A DNA stretch of 54,950 nucleotides from Lachnospiraceae bacterium (GCA_910574185.1 CAJSZQ010000027.1:1-54950); one strand, 5' to 3'; counted from the first letter of the stretch, positions 1 through 8,415 are shown. A program made the numbers and translations. Notes: generated by a model not told the origin, from the letters alone.

Positions 1-65
1 ATAAACACATCTTAAAAGAGGGGTCTTATCTTAAGCAATATATTTGGATGACCACAATATATAGT

Positions 66-140
66 GGTGGCTCCCAAGCTTTAAAATACACTGGATTCAG
101 GTGGCTCTCAAGCTTTAAATAGATGGCTCCCAAGCATTAG
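66..140. repeat. Three short direct repeats of about 20 bp
   Basis: Three near-identical units lie at 66-85, 100-119 and 122-140. All follow the pattern GRTGGCTCYCAAGC followed by TTTAAA or ATTAG. They sit in a gene-free stretch at the window edge, next to a structured repeat at 149-232. The function is unknown. They may be the end of a longer array lying outside the window. Confidence 0.5.
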
Positions 141-148
141 AATAATCA

Positions 149-232
149 ACAGTTCAGCCTTCCGGCTTCCTGGCTACTCAGGTTCATTGGCTGCTAACTG
201 CGCAGCAAGTGCGCAGTTGCAGGCTGAACTGT
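149..232. repeat. Structured inverted-repeat element, family 2, copy 1
   Basis: Twelve-base perfect arms (149-160 and 221-232, ACAGTTCAGCCT and its complement) enclose a 9-bp hairpin at 196-218. That hairpin has stem AACTGCGCA and loop GCAAG. A second copy at 8273-8415 has the same outer arms and the same loop, but two stem base pairs differ in a compensatory way. This suggests that the folded form is conserved. The element is downstream of a minus-strand operon. The rest of 1-372 holds only the direct repeats and a terminator. Confidence 0.7.
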
Positions 233-313
233 CACCTTAAAATAACGCGTTGTATCTGTTCAGATAAGCCGCCTGTTCTGTTCCGCAAACGATAACTCCA
301 AAATATTGTATGC

Positions 314-357
314 AAAAAAGCCGGCAGCGGTTCATTTTCCTGAACTCTGCCAGCTTT
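314..357 (-). terminator. Intrinsic terminator of the ytfJ operon
   Basis: Read on the minus strand, GCTGGCAG pairs with CTGCCGGC around an inner AGTTCAGG/AACCG region and is followed by a run of T. It lies 16 bases after the stop codon of the small gene at 373-513. Confidence 0.7.
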
Positions 358-372
358 ATTTATTCTTGTTTC

Positions 373-513
373 CTATCTGCAGTGATACAGCTCGAATCCC
401 ACTAACACACACAATACTGCGCATAATATCTGTACAAAAAGATTAGGCAGCAGCATGCATATTACCATGCCAGCCGCAATCCAGAATAATGCAAATCCTA
501 TCACCTGCTTCAT
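373..513 (-). CDS. Small hydrophobic membrane protein (46 aa)
   Basis: A 46-residue reading frame starts at ATG (513) with a GGGAGAG Shine-Dalgarno 5 bases upstream, and ends in TAG just before a terminator. The product starts MKQVIGFALFWIAAGMV and ends ELYHCR. It is almost entirely hydrophobic, enough for one or two membrane spans (about residues 4-22 and 25-42), with three cysteines in the second half and a short polar tail. It is the last gene of the run that includes ytfJ and the DUF2953 gene. I do not recognise a family. The RBS, the start, the position before a terminator and the composition support a real gene. A link to sporulation is only an inference from the neighbours. Confidence 0.65.
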   Translation of the reverse strand: MKQVIGFALFWIAAGMVICMLLPNLFVQILCAVLCVLVGFELYHCR

Positions 514-580
514 TCCTGCTCTCCCATGAGACAGTTCTCATAATATCTATATGCCGCAGTCCTTCCGGCCATTCCCAAAT

Positions 581-970
581 TTAGGATTCCATCTCATCTA
601 AGATATCCACAACCTCTTCTTCCGTCATCTTATCGTCATTTCTCGAAGTAAAACGGTCTACTAAATCCGGTACCATATCAAGAATCTTCGTAACCGTATC
701 CTGATTCTTAATATTCACCAGTTTCGTCTTGCCATCCTGAATTACAAGAACGGCACAAGGCGTCATCTTACCGCCGATTCCGCCTGCTCCCCGCTCCTTC
801 TTATCCGCATTGAACGCGCCTGCTCCTACTCCGAAGGAAACATCCACCAGCGGCAGAATAATCGTATCCTTAATCTGGATTGCCTCTCCTACGACTGTCT
901 TGGAAGAAATGACTCCATCCATTCCATGAAATAACGCTTCTACGGTTCCTTTGAAATTATTCTCTGCCAT
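581..970 (-). CDS. ytfJ: GerW/YtfJ family sporulation protein
   Basis: The 129-residue product has the YtfJ/GerW pattern: an N-terminal segment on inducing expression of V-x-G-x-P or similar, a central Gly-rich stretch (FGVGAGAF, about residues 46-53, and GAGGIGGKMTP, about 61-71), and a C-terminal helix. In Bacillus subtilis the homologue is a forespore protein needed for normal spore germination with L-alanine. Start ATG at 970 has AGGAGG nine bases upstream. The adjacent upstream gene encodes a DUF2953 protein, matching the ytfI-ytfJ order known from Bacillus. The gene supports a spore-forming host. It is slightly shorter than the Bacillus protein, and the acidic C-terminal tail is typical. 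Confidence 0.85.
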   Translation of the reverse strand: MAENNFKGTVEALFHGMDGVISSKTVVGEAIQIKDTIILPLVDVSFGVGAGAFNADKKERGAGGIGGKMTPCAVLVIQDGKTKLVNIKNQDTVTKILDMVPDLVDRFTSRNDDKMTEEEVVDILDEMES

Positions 971-988
971 CTTATGATTCCTCCTGTA

Positions 989-2110
989 TTATAACTTAAA
1001 TTTTCTTATATCCTTAATCGTTCGGCGCACATCTCCATCAAGCAGCAGCTTTACAGCCATCACAGCTAAATGCCTTACATAGATTCTGCCTTTTACATAC
1101 AGCTTTCCCTCCAGTATCTTTTCCTGAAAATCCGGCGTAATCTGAACGTTATCTCCAAGAAACGGATACAGGATACCAAAACCTGCCAGGACTCTTCCTG
1201 TGAGAGACGGGTCCTCAAAGCCATAATGAATATCTGCCTGAAGCACTTTCGGCGACAGACGTCCAAGTAACTTTATCAGCTCTTTCTTTCCCCGTCCGAA
1301 AGCATTCCTGTGAGCCGCATCTGCAATAAATGCTTTCAGTTTATCTTTCTTTTCTGAAGTTTCCTCTATTCTATCACACAATCTCTGAATTGTACATTTG
1401 AACTTGTCCGCAGTCTGCCTGATTTTGCGGATAAATCCCTGAAACTTTTCTGCTATCTTCCCAGAAAATGATAGCTTCTCTGCCCTGCCGTAAGCAGATT
1501 CTTCATGCTCTTCCTGCCCTTCTTCATGACCTTGCGCAGCATCTTCTCCAACTTCTTTTTGTAGTTTGAATTTTTCTTCAGGAACGTATTCACATTCTTT
1601 GTATCCCTCAAAATCTTCCGGATACTTTTCCTGGCCTTCCCTACACTCTTTAAATTCTTTCCCGCCGTCAATGCTTTCTTTAATTTTCTTTTCCCCCAGA
1701 GCGCTTTCTTTCTCTCCGTCTCCAGAAGCTTTTTCCCTGCCTTCTCTCCGCTCTTTTCCAGCTTTTTTAAATTCCTCAGACTTTTCTTTTCCATATCCTT
1801 TAACTTCTTCATCTTTTTTTTCCTCTTCCTCCTGAATGGATTCTGATCTGCCGCCTATTTTTTTCCAGGCAATCTTAATATAAATATCCGGAGATTTATT
1901 CCGGACGTCCACCACTGCTTTTACGAATCCAAACAGCCAGCTCACCTGCCCATGAGCCCGGATATCCTTAAGCCCTCCCTCGCTTCCCACTTCTCCTCTA
2001 TAGCAAATTGGAACAAACAGGACGATACAGACCAGTAACACCAGTATTCCCAATATTACCGCCAGTATGATACCAGCTATTTTTAAAATCATTAACAAAA
2101 TATGTAGCAT
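989..2110 (-). CDS. DUF2953 (YtfI-like) membrane-anchored protein with long charged insert
   Basis: The 373-residue protein starts with one strong membrane span (about residues 5-35), followed by a beta-rich region (residues 40-90, GFVKAVVDV). An insert of roughly 120 residues made almost only of Glu, Lys, Gly and Arg follows (about 95-215). The C-terminal domain (about 285-350) resembles DUF2953, with LQADIHYGFEDPSLTGRVLAG and a conserved ITPDF. The start codon is one base after the stop of the upstream gene, with GGAAGG as RBS, so translation is probably coupled. YtfI homologues sit beside ytfJ in spore formers and their biochemical role is unknown. The charged insert is longer than I would expect and is probably disordered. 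Confidence 0.75.
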   Translation of the reverse strand: MLHILLMILKIAGIILAVILGILVLLVCIVLFVPICYRGEVGSEGGLKDIRAHGQVSWLFGFVKAVVDVRNKSPDIYIKIAWKKIGGRSESIQEEEEKKDEEVKGYGKEKSEEFKKAGKERREGREKASGDGEKESALGEKKIKESIDGGKEFKECREGQEKYPEDFEGYKECEYVPEEKFKLQKEVGEDAAQGHEEGQEEHEESAYGRAEKLSFSGKIAEKFQGFIRKIRQTADKFKCTIQRLCDRIEETSEKKDKLKAFIADAAHRNAFGRGKKELIKLLGRLSPKVLQADIHYGFEDPSLTGRVLAGFGILYPFLGDNVQITPDFQEKILEGKLYVKGRIYVRHLAVMAVKLLLDGDVRRTIKDIRKFKL

Positions 2111-2111
2111 A

Positions 2112-2435
2112 TCAGCCTTCCTGTTCCTTCATGAGAATAAATTTTCGAATATCCAGTCCTTTTGTCTTATCATACACCTCCTGAGATATTTTTTCCACAA
2201 ATTCCAGCGCATTTTCAAAACTGTCTGTAATCCCCACCACGAATAGACCTTCCTTTGGATAATCCGGCTGAAGAAGGTAGGCGGCATTTAATATCTCAAG
2301 CTGATTCTTTTCATTCTGTGGAAGTAGAATCAAATGGATTCCCGGCCAGAATCTGTTCCGCTCCAGCCAATCTATCACTTTGTCTCTTTTTTTCTCAAGC
2401 TTTTCTGACAGATACAGATATCTATAGTATTCCAT
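2112..2435 (-). CDS. Conserved small protein of unknown function (107 aa)
   Basis: A soluble protein of about 107 residues with a mixed helix/strand pattern: an N-terminal basic helix (YLYLSEKLEKKRDKVIDWLE), a hydrophobic strand (GIHLILLPQ), and a C-terminal region beginning LFVVGITDSFENALEFVEKI. Two consecutive ATG codons are possible starts. The second (2435) is better spaced from the AGAGGTG RBS. It lies first in the run leading to the DUF2953 and ytfJ genes, with one base between stop and next start. I do not recognise a family. It looks like a small conserved Firmicutes protein with no catalytic motif. Confidence 0.65.
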   Translation of the reverse strand: MEYYRYLYLSEKLEKKRDKVIDWLERNRFWPGIHLILLPQNEKNQLEILNAAYLLQPDYPKEGLFVVGITDSFENALEFVEKISQEVYDKTKGLDIRKFILMKEQEG

Positions 2436-2454
2436 CATTCACCTCTTTTTAATC

Positions 2455-2495
2455 TAGTAGCCGACACATTTACATTTTGCCAAATGTATCAGCAC
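2455..2495 (-). terminator. Hairpin between the PBP gene and the small-protein gene
   Basis: An imperfect inverted repeat (TAGcgtGCtGAtACATTT against TAGtaGCcGAcACATTT on the minus strand) occupies nearly the whole gap after the PBP stop codon. It has no clear T run, so it may be an attenuator or RNA-stability hairpin and not a full terminator. Confidence 0.35.
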
Positions 2496-2496
2496 G

Positions 2497-4146
2497 CTAG
2501 TAATAATAACTGTCAAATACTTCCTTTGCCACATCAACCGCCTTCCGGCCGCCGTCAGATTCCTCCACAATCACGCTAATCACCAGCTCAGGATTGTCAA
2601 TATTCGTAAATCCCACAAACCAGGAATGATTCTTGTCCGAAGATTCCATACTGTATTCGGCCGTTCCAGTCTTTCCCGCCGCCGTATAACTCTGCCCGCT
2701 TAACACTGAGGCCGTCCCATAATTTACCACGTCCGACATATAAGCCTTTAACTGCGCAGACTCGTCTAAAGTCATCAAATCCGCGTATTTTTCCGGCGTA
2801 GTCTCCGATACGATTGTCCCTGTATAATTGGTAACAGAATCAATCAGATATGGACGCATCAAATAGCCGCCATTTGCAATGGAAGCCGTAATAAGCGCCA
2901 TCTGATATGGACTTACCTGCGTCTTTCCCTGCCCCATCGCCGTCATCATCTTATCCGCCATAGAATCCGTCTTCTCCAGTCGGAAGCTGCTCTTTCCAGT
3001 GGCAAAATCTCCCGGAAGCTTCGAGCCAATCAAAAGCTCCTCTGCCGTACTCTGATATCCTGACACATCCAGATTCATGCCGATGTTGCAAAATGAAGCG
3101 TTGCAGGAATTAGCAAAAGACCCTGCAAGATCTTCTGTTCCATGGACATTGTGCCCCGCGCAGGGTATGACTGTATCCTCATAACTAATTTCGCCGGCGC
3201 ACTCATACATATAAGCCGAATAATCCTCCGGATGTTCTCTCATATATTCCAATGCAGTTACAATTTTAAATGTGGAACCGGGCGCATACATTCCCTGGGA
3301 CGCACGATTCAAAAGGATGCTTTCTGGGTCTGAATTTAGCCAGTCCCAATTCTCAATCACAGAATTAGGCTCAAAGGACGGCTTTGAAACCATGGTCAGT
3401 ATCTTCCCGGTACTTGGCTCCATCACAATAACCGCGCCTTTATTATCACCCAAAGCATGATAGGCAGTCGTCTGTAAATTCACATCTAAAGTCGTAACCA
3501 CATTATCCCCGATATTCTTCTCGTCCTGAAACTCTCTTTTTAATTTTTCTAATATAAATGCATTCGAGGTCAGAAGCTCAAAGTTCCCAGTGGATTCCAA
3601 GCCAGATTTGCCCTGAACAGAATACCCTACAACATGAGCAAATATCTCTCCATAAGGATAATAACGATACTCACTGCCGTCCTCCGCGACTTCAGTCTCC
3701 GCCAATACATTGCCTTCCCGGTCAAGAATCTTTCCTCTCACAACCCGGTCCGCCATAGAATCAAGCCTTGGATTATAGGGACTTTTTATAATATCCTGAC
3801 TGGTTACAACTGTAAAATAACCGATATATCCCATCAATGCCAAAAACAATCCTACAAATGCATAGGTTACTCTGGCAAATTCTTTATTTCTGGCCCGCTT
3901 TTGCTTTTCCTGGCGGTACTCTTCTTTTTTTAGCGCTCTCCGCTCTCTCCGGCTTAACTGCTTTCGTTCCTGCTTTTTCCGCTCCCTGTCTTCTGCTTCC
4001 CTCAGCTCGTAACTGCCCTTTTGCTTCCTTCCTTCTCTCAGCCTGTAGCTGTCTCTGGGCTTCCTTTCTTCTCTCGGCTCGCAGCTGCCGTTCCGCCTCA
4101 TTTCTTCTTTCAATTCGTAACTGTTCTTCCATTTTCTCTCTTTCAA
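2497..4146 (-). CDS. Class B penicillin-binding protein (transpeptidase)
   Basis: This 549-residue bitopic transpeptidase is expected to cross-link peptidoglycan outside the membrane with its SEDS partner encoded just upstream. A very basic and acidic cytoplasmic tail (1-90) precedes one membrane span (about 91-114). The conserved PBP segment VVRGKILDREGNVLAET follows (135-151). The catalytic motifs are S291-T-F-K294, S347-C-N349 and K492-T-G494. The frame opens at TTG (4146) inside the SEDS gene, overlapping it by 263 bases. The only in-frame ATG before the membrane span is residue 16, so a long overlap is unavoidable. The tail is encoded by a 36-bp tandem repeat. Its size and its pairing with the SEDS gene suggest an FtsI/PbpA-type protein used in division, elongation or sporulation. 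Confidence 0.9.
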   Translation of the reverse strand: MKERKWKNSYELKEEMRRNGSCEPREERKPRDSYRLREGRKQKGSYELREAEDRERKKQERKQLSRRERRALKKEEYRQEKQKRARNKEFARVTYAFVGLFLALMGYIGYFTVVTSQDIIKSPYNPRLDSMADRVVRGKILDREGNVLAETEVAEDGSEYRYYPYGEIFAHVVGYSVQGKSGLESTGNFELLTSNAFILEKLKREFQDEKNIGDNVVTTLDVNLQTTAYHALGDNKGAVIVMEPSTGKILTMVSKPSFEPNSVIENWDWLNSDPESILLNRASQGMYAPGSTFKIVTALEYMREHPEDYSAYMYECAGEISYEDTVIPCAGHNVHGTEDLAGSFANSCNASFCNIGMNLDVSGYQSTAEELLIGSKLPGDFATGKSSFRLEKTDSMADKMMTAMGQGKTQVSPYQMALITASIANGGYLMRPYLIDSVTNYTGTIVSETTPEKYADLMTLDESAQLKAYMSDVVNYGTASVLSGQSYTAAGKTGTAEYSMESSDKNHSWFVGFTNIDNPELVISVIVEESDGGRKAVDVAKEVFDSYYY

Positions 4147-5455
4147 TATTCTCTTCCTCGTCTTCTCTCAGGATATAAAGTCCCTGAATAATTGCAAACA
4201 TAATCAGCGTACTTAAAAGCGAACTTCCTCCATAACTGACTAACGGCAGCGTCACTCCCGTAGAAGGAATAAATTTGGTTACTCCCCCAATCGTCAGAAA
4301 CACCTGAAAGATATAACAGGTCCCAAGCCCCAGCGCTACCAGCTTATAGAACTGATTCCGAAGCTGCATAGCAATATTTAAAAACATGACGTAACAGCTC
4401 AGACAAATCAACGTCACACAGAGGGCAAATATAATACCCAGCTCCTCCGCAATTGCCGAAAATATAAAATCCTCGGCTGCAACCGGTATCGTATCCGGCT
4501 GTCCCTGGCAGAGTCCCATACCAAGCCATCCTCCGGTTCCAATCGCAAATAACGACTGGGCAACCTGATATCCTCCGCTGTCATAGGCTGCAAATGGGTC
4601 TTTCCACGCGGTAACCCTGGTTCTTACATGTCCAAATAAATAATAAGCAACCACAGAAGCCCCTCCTCCTGCCGTAAGTCCCGCCGCCATATAAAGAGGC
4701 TGCCTGGTAGCTACATAGAGCATGGCCAGGTATACCACAAAAATAATAAGCGCTGCTCCAAGGTCCGTAGAAGCCACCAGAATCAACACATGAACCGCCG
4801 CGACCACTGTCGTAATCACCACATTCTTAAAGTCTCTGGAACCCTTAAAACTTGCCGCCACAAAAAAGACAAATACAATCTTAACCAGCTCCGAAGGCTG
4901 AATACTGATTCCCGCAATCGTAAAACCAAGCTTGGCGCCGTAAGATACCTGTCCCATTACGGCAACTACGCCCAGCGAAATCAAACCCGCCACACCGTAA
5001 AGCATCCTCCATTCCGACAAAAGCCTGACCCGCCGTATAATAACCGGAATAACCAGACTGATTCCGATAGTAGCAGATGCAATCAGAAACTGCTTTAACG
5101 CCTTCTCATAAGAAAGTCTGGTCAACATAATCAACCCAATACAAAGAAGCATACACATATTATTCACGACAAGCCTTGACACTTTGGAATAAAGACGCGT
5201 ATACAAAAGAATCGTCGCCGCAAACAAAAGCATCTGCGCTACATAAAATCCTGCCACCTTCTTATCGTCCATCTCCAGATACAATACAATGAAGGCAATC
5301 AACTGGAACAAAAACATCAGCACATTCTGCTGAAGCAGCATTCCTTTCTTCTTCTCCGAATCATGATATCCAAATATACTGAAGCACAGATAGGTATACA
5401 TGATTATAATTACAATTATAATATATTTAGAAAGCTCTACAATAATATTAGTCAA
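3884..5455 (-). CDS. SEDS family peptidoglycan glycosyltransferase (FtsW/RodA/SpoVE type)
   Basis: A 523-residue polytopic membrane protein with about ten spans and the SEDS signature loops: KDPFAAYDSGGYQVAQSLFA, the VAAEDFIFSAIAEELG segment, and FIPSTGVTLPLVSYGGSS near the C-terminus. SEDS proteins polymerise lipid II into glycan strands together with a class B PBP, here the overlapping downstream gene. The start is TTG at 5455, with AGGTG five bases upstream and the previous stop codon 6 bases away. After the last span, about 85 residues form a charged tail with 12-residue repeats on the pattern AERRKEAQRQLQ. The same DNA encodes the PBP tail in another frame. Whether the product acts as RodA, FtsW or SpoVE cannot be told from sequence alone. 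Confidence 0.9.
   Translation of the reverse strand: MTNIIVELSKYIIIVIIIMYTYLCFSIFGYHDSEKKKGMLLQQNVLMFLFQLIAFIVLYLEMDDKKVAGFYVAQMLLFAATILLYTRLYSKVSRLVVNNMCMLLCIGLIMLTRLSYEKALKQFLIASATIGISLVIPVIIRRVRLLSEWRMLYGVAGLISLGVVAVMGQVSYGAKLGFTIAGISIQPSELVKIVFVFFVAASFKGSRDFKNVVITTVVAAVHVLILVASTDLGAALIIFVVYLAMLYVATRQPLYMAAGLTAGGGASVVAYYLFGHVRTRVTAWKDPFAAYDSGGYQVAQSLFAIGTGGWLGMGLCQGQPDTIPVAAEDFIFSAIAEELGIIFALCVTLICLSCYVMFLNIAMQLRNQFYKLVALGLGTCYIFQVFLTIGGVTKFIPSTGVTLPLVSYGGSSLLSTLIMFAIIQGLYILREDEEENIEREKMEEQLRIERRNEAERQLRAERRKEAQRQLQAERRKEAKGQLRAEGSRRQGAEKAGTKAVKPERAESAKKRRVPPGKAKAGQK
4001..4144. repeat. 36-bp tandem repeat, about four units, read in two frames
   Basis: Units at 4001-4036, 4037-4072, 4073-4108 and 4109-4144 share the pattern CTCrGCyyGyArCTG near their start and end in TTCTT or similar. 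The block lies in the overlap of the SEDS and PBP genes and is translated on the minus strand in two frames. One frame gives Ala-Glu-Arg-Arg-Lys-type repeats. The other gives Ser-Tyr-Glu-Leu-Arg-Glu-type repeats. Confidence 0.85.
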
Positions 5456-5463
5456 TAAATCAC

Positions 5464-7608
5464 CTACTTTACACCACGTTTAAAATGTCCTCTGGTAAAT
5501 GCTCCTTCTGGCATCAGACATTCTTTTTCTTTTGAATATGCCGATAGATAGACAGCAAGAATCTCTCTCACTCTCTTCCTATTCTCTGTGCTAAACTGAA
5601 GCCTTACTGCTTTACACCCAAGCTTCCTTAACTTCGGGTACTGGTCTGCCAGTATCAGCGGAGCCGAATTATAAATGACATTATAACAGTAAAGACACTC
5701 ATTTTTTACAATAATTTTCTTATGCTGACGGTCTGTCATAGACAGAAATCCTGCCCTCGGCTCACACTTTCCCACGTTCTTTTTCACACAGCCCGCCGAA
5801 ATCATAACTGGAAGATATCCGTATATAATCAGCTCCATATCCCGCACTCCCAGTTCCTCAAGTTCCCACCTATTCAGCTCCACAGGCGCTGTACTATCTC
5901 CCGGCAATAACTTCTTCCAAAATCTCTTAGCCTGGCGATTCCATTGATAGATACTACTGTCCGTTACAATAGGCAGCGCGTCATACTTTTCTCTCACATA
6001 GAGAAAACTCTCCAAATTCCTCACCAGCACGCCGTCAAAGTTCTCTGCAAGCTGACTAAAATGTCTATCATAAAAATGCCTTGCTTCCTGTCTGAAAATA
6101 CGGGCCATTGCAAAATAAACTTCCCTTCCAGCGTCTTTCAGCTTCAGGAGTATCTGCTCGAACTTCTTTCTATTTTCATAAAATTCCCACAGGGAATCTT
6201 CCACATAGATTCTGGCAATCTCTGAATAAGCAGCAACTGCTTCGAGCTGTTCCATGGTTTCGACTAATGCAGTAATCTTCATACATTCTGCCTGATAATC
6301 CTGCCGCGCATCTTCTCCACAACTCTCCCCAGACTCCGAAAGCTTCTGCGGACTTTTCCGCCGGAAGTTCTGCAAAATCCGCTCCTCTAACATCTCTAAG
6401 CCTCTGCGCCGCAGTTCATTCACAGCCTGAATCGGAATAAAAACATCTCCCTCAATATATATATCCAGATTTTCAAAAATAAATGGCGTATTCCCTGTCT
6501 TTTGGAGCTGTTTCTCAATCCGCTCTTTTGTCAAAGGCTGCTTCGCCGCCTTTTCTGCCTTCGGACCGACAATCTCCGCCTCGATATCCTGATACTTCAG
6601 ATATAATGTAACATGTTTTCCTGAAGAAAGTATAAATTTACCATTAATTTTTTCTTGGATTCTAATTTCTGGTTTCTCTGGAGCATGAATTTCCTGCTTT
6701 GGACGCTCCAGGGAAAGCATCTCTCTGCCATTATGTCTGTAATAATAGCCGTCACAGTATCCGCGCCTCTGATAAACGCATTCCAGCTCTCTTACGTCTT
6801 CTTCAAATACTTCAAAACTTTCTCTTCCTGAATTTAAATAGATATCCGTATATTTGCGGTACATCCCTGTAACAGCTGCAACATACTCTGGCTGCTTCAT
6901 ACGTCCCTCAATTTTAAAAGAATGGATTCCACTCTCAATCAAATCTGGAATATGCTGTATGGCGCAGAGGTCTTTGAGACTCAGCATATCTTTTGGTTTC
7001 TGATTCTCCACAGCATAAGAAAGCCTGCAGGGCTGCGCGCACTGGCCTCTGTTGCCGCTGCGCCCTCCAATCATACTGCTGAGCAGACACTGACCAGAAT
7101 AGCCGTAACACAACGCCCCATGTACAAAGCATTCTACTTCAAGCCCGGTACCGCCGCTGATTTCCTGAATCTCAGCCAAAGACAGCTCCCTGGCCGGTAC
7201 AATCCGGCTCACTCCCAGAGATTCCAAATACTTTGCTGCAATCACATTCGTTATGGTCATCTGGGTGCTTGCGTGTATGGGAAGCCCCGGAAACTGCCGC
7301 ATTACGTAGTCCATCACTCCCAAATCCTGCACGATAACCGCATCCAGCCCCTGCTGATAAAAAAGCAGCAAATACTCGTACAAATCCGCAAATTCTCTCT
7401 CCTTCACCAGCGTATTCACCGTAAGATACAGCTTCCTGCCATGGAGATGTACATAATCAATTGCTGATAACAATTCCTCTCTGCTAAAATTGTTCGCATA
7501 AGCGCGGGCCCCAAACCGTTCTCCTCCTGCGTAGACCGCATCCGCTCCCGCACAAACCGCCGCTTTTAACGTTTCATAATCACCCGCAGGTGCCAAAATC
7601 TCAATCAC
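5464..7608 (-). CDS. Peptidase U32 family protein (RlhA/YegQ-like), probably an Fe-S RNA-modifying enzyme
   Basis: The 714-residue protein begins with the U32 N-terminus (IEILAPAGDYETLKAAVCAG, about 2-21) and carries the family cysteines in GYSGQCLLSSMIGG, RGQCAQPCRLSY and, further on, NECLYCYNVIYN. A C-terminal DUF3656-like region follows. Members of this family once called collagenases include RlhA and TrhP, which hydroxylate RNA and need Fe-S assembly, so an RNA modification role is more likely than proteolysis. The start is GTG at 7608 with GGAG nine bases upstream. The SEDS gene begins 8 bases after its stop. Confidence 0.85.
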   Translation of the reverse strand: MIEILAPAGDYETLKAAVCAGADAVYAGGERFGARAYANNFSREELLSAIDYVHLHGRKLYLTVNTLVKEREFADLYEYLLLFYQQGLDAVIVQDLGVMDYVMRQFPGLPIHASTQMTITNVIAAKYLESLGVSRIVPARELSLAEIQEISGGTGLEVECFVHGALCYGYSGQCLLSSMIGGRSGNRGQCAQPCRLSYAVENQKPKDMLSLKDLCAIQHIPDLIESGIHSFKIEGRMKQPEYVAAVTGMYRKYTDIYLNSGRESFEVFEEDVRELECVYQRRGYCDGYYYRHNGREMLSLERPKQEIHAPEKPEIRIQEKINGKFILSSGKHVTLYLKYQDIEAEIVGPKAEKAAKQPLTKERIEKQLQKTGNTPFIFENLDIYIEGDVFIPIQAVNELRRRGLEMLEERILQNFRRKSPQKLSESGESCGEDARQDYQAECMKITALVETMEQLEAVAAYSEIARIYVEDSLWEFYENRKKFEQILLKLKDAGREVYFAMARIFRQEARHFYDRHFSQLAENFDGVLVRNLESFLYVREKYDALPIVTDSSIYQWNRQAKRFWKKLLPGDSTAPVELNRWELEELGVRDMELIIYGYLPVMISAGCVKKNVGKCEPRAGFLSMTDRQHKKIIVKNECLYCYNVIYNSAPLILADQYPKLRKLGCKAVRLQFSTENRKRVREILAVYLSAYSKEKECLMPEGAFTRGHFKRGVK

Positions 7609-7745
7609 TAATCTCTGCTCCTATATCTGGCGCCCTCTTCTTCTCCAGCATTCAGCCGCCCGATTCCGTCCCAAACACTTCTATAACCTAATAAAACAGC
7701 CGAACGGCCATAATGAGCCCAGAAGGCAGGGTATACCTAAATAGA

Positions 7746-7763
7746 GGCTGTCATCTGACAGCC
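7746..7763 (-). terminator. Hairpin directly after zapA
   Basis: GGCTGTCA and TGACAGCC form an 8-bp stem with a two-base loop immediately after the zapA stop codon, followed by TCTATTT on the minus strand. It is probably a weak intrinsic terminator. Confidence 0.55.
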
Positions 7764-8177
7764 TTATTTACTCTTACTATTCTTCATCTCTGTTTCCAAC
7801 TGTACAATCTTCATCTGCAGCGTTCGATTCTCTTCCTTTAGCTTGTCCAGCGTCTTATCTGCATTCTCAAGCTTAATCTGTACAGAAATCAACTCGTGCT
7901 TTAAATCGTACATCTCTTTATCCTTCGCCTCAATATCGCTCTCCAGAGTGCCGCCCTGCTTCTTCGCCTTAAAATAATCATCAGCAATATTAAGCGCAAG
8001 AAGAATACTTCTGGTTTCCGCACTCTGCTTGCGGTAACCTTCGCTGCTGCTGCACTCCTCCAGCTTATGATTCAAATAGGTGGAAACTCTCTGCAAATAT
8101 TCTTCACTCTCAAATCCGCTTAAAGTAAATACCTTTCCGCCAATCAATACTTCTGTATAATTTTTTGATGATGCCAT
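7764..8177 (-). CDS. zapA: Cell division protein ZapA
   Basis: The 137-residue protein has the ZapA globular head (residues 1-60: TEVLIGGKVFTLSGFESEEY, then the heptad-like YLNHKLEE) with RSILLALNIADDYFKAK in the middle. A long C-terminal coiled coil is rich in Lys, Glu and Leu (75-133). ZapA binds FtsZ and bundles protofilaments at midcell. Start ATG at 8177 has GGGAGG five bases upstream. The gene stands between the U32 gene and ruvB. A structured repeat lies in its upstream region. Confidence 0.85.
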   Translation of the reverse strand: MASSKNYTEVLIGGKVFTLSGFESEEYLQRVSTYLNHKLEECSSSEGYRKQSAETRSILLALNIADDYFKAKKQGGTLESDIEAKDKEMYDLKHELISVQIKLENADKTLDKLKEENRTLQMKIVQLETEMKNSKSK

Positions 8178-8272
8178 TGCGACCTCCCGCTCCTTTGCGT
8201 AAACTCTGACTCTATTATAAACTATAAAACCCTAAAATCCAACTATTTTCTTGAATTTGATATTGAAAAATG

Positions 8273-8415
8273 GTAACAGTTCAGCCTTTGGCTTCGCTGT
8301 TACGGAATCTGCCCATTCCAAATCGCCTGCGGCGATGGACAGATTCCCTCTTGGCCAAATTTACACATTCTCACGAACTTTGCAGCAAGTGCAAAGTTCT
8401 AGGCTGAACTGTTAC
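8273..8415. repeat. Structured inverted-repeat element, family 2, copy 2
   Basis: Outer arms GTAACAGTTCAGCCT (8273-8287) and its exact complement (8401-8415) enclose two nested hairpins. The first is GGAATCTG/CAGATTCC with an inner ATCGCC/GGCGAT. The second is AACTTTGCA-GCAAG-TGCAAAGTT (8376-8398). The arms and loop match the copy at 149-232, but two stem pairs are exchanged. It sits between zapA and ruvB. The rest of 8178-8490 shows no further gene. Confidence 0.75.

Noticed and set aside
1453..1812. Lys/Arg-rich open frame within the DUF2953 gene
   Set aside because: It is another frame of the low-complexity Glu/Lys-coding insert on the same strand, so the length is a compositional artefact.
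4001..4144. CRISPR array
   Set aside because: The 36-bp periodicity is a tandem coding repeat without spacers, and no cas genes are in the window.
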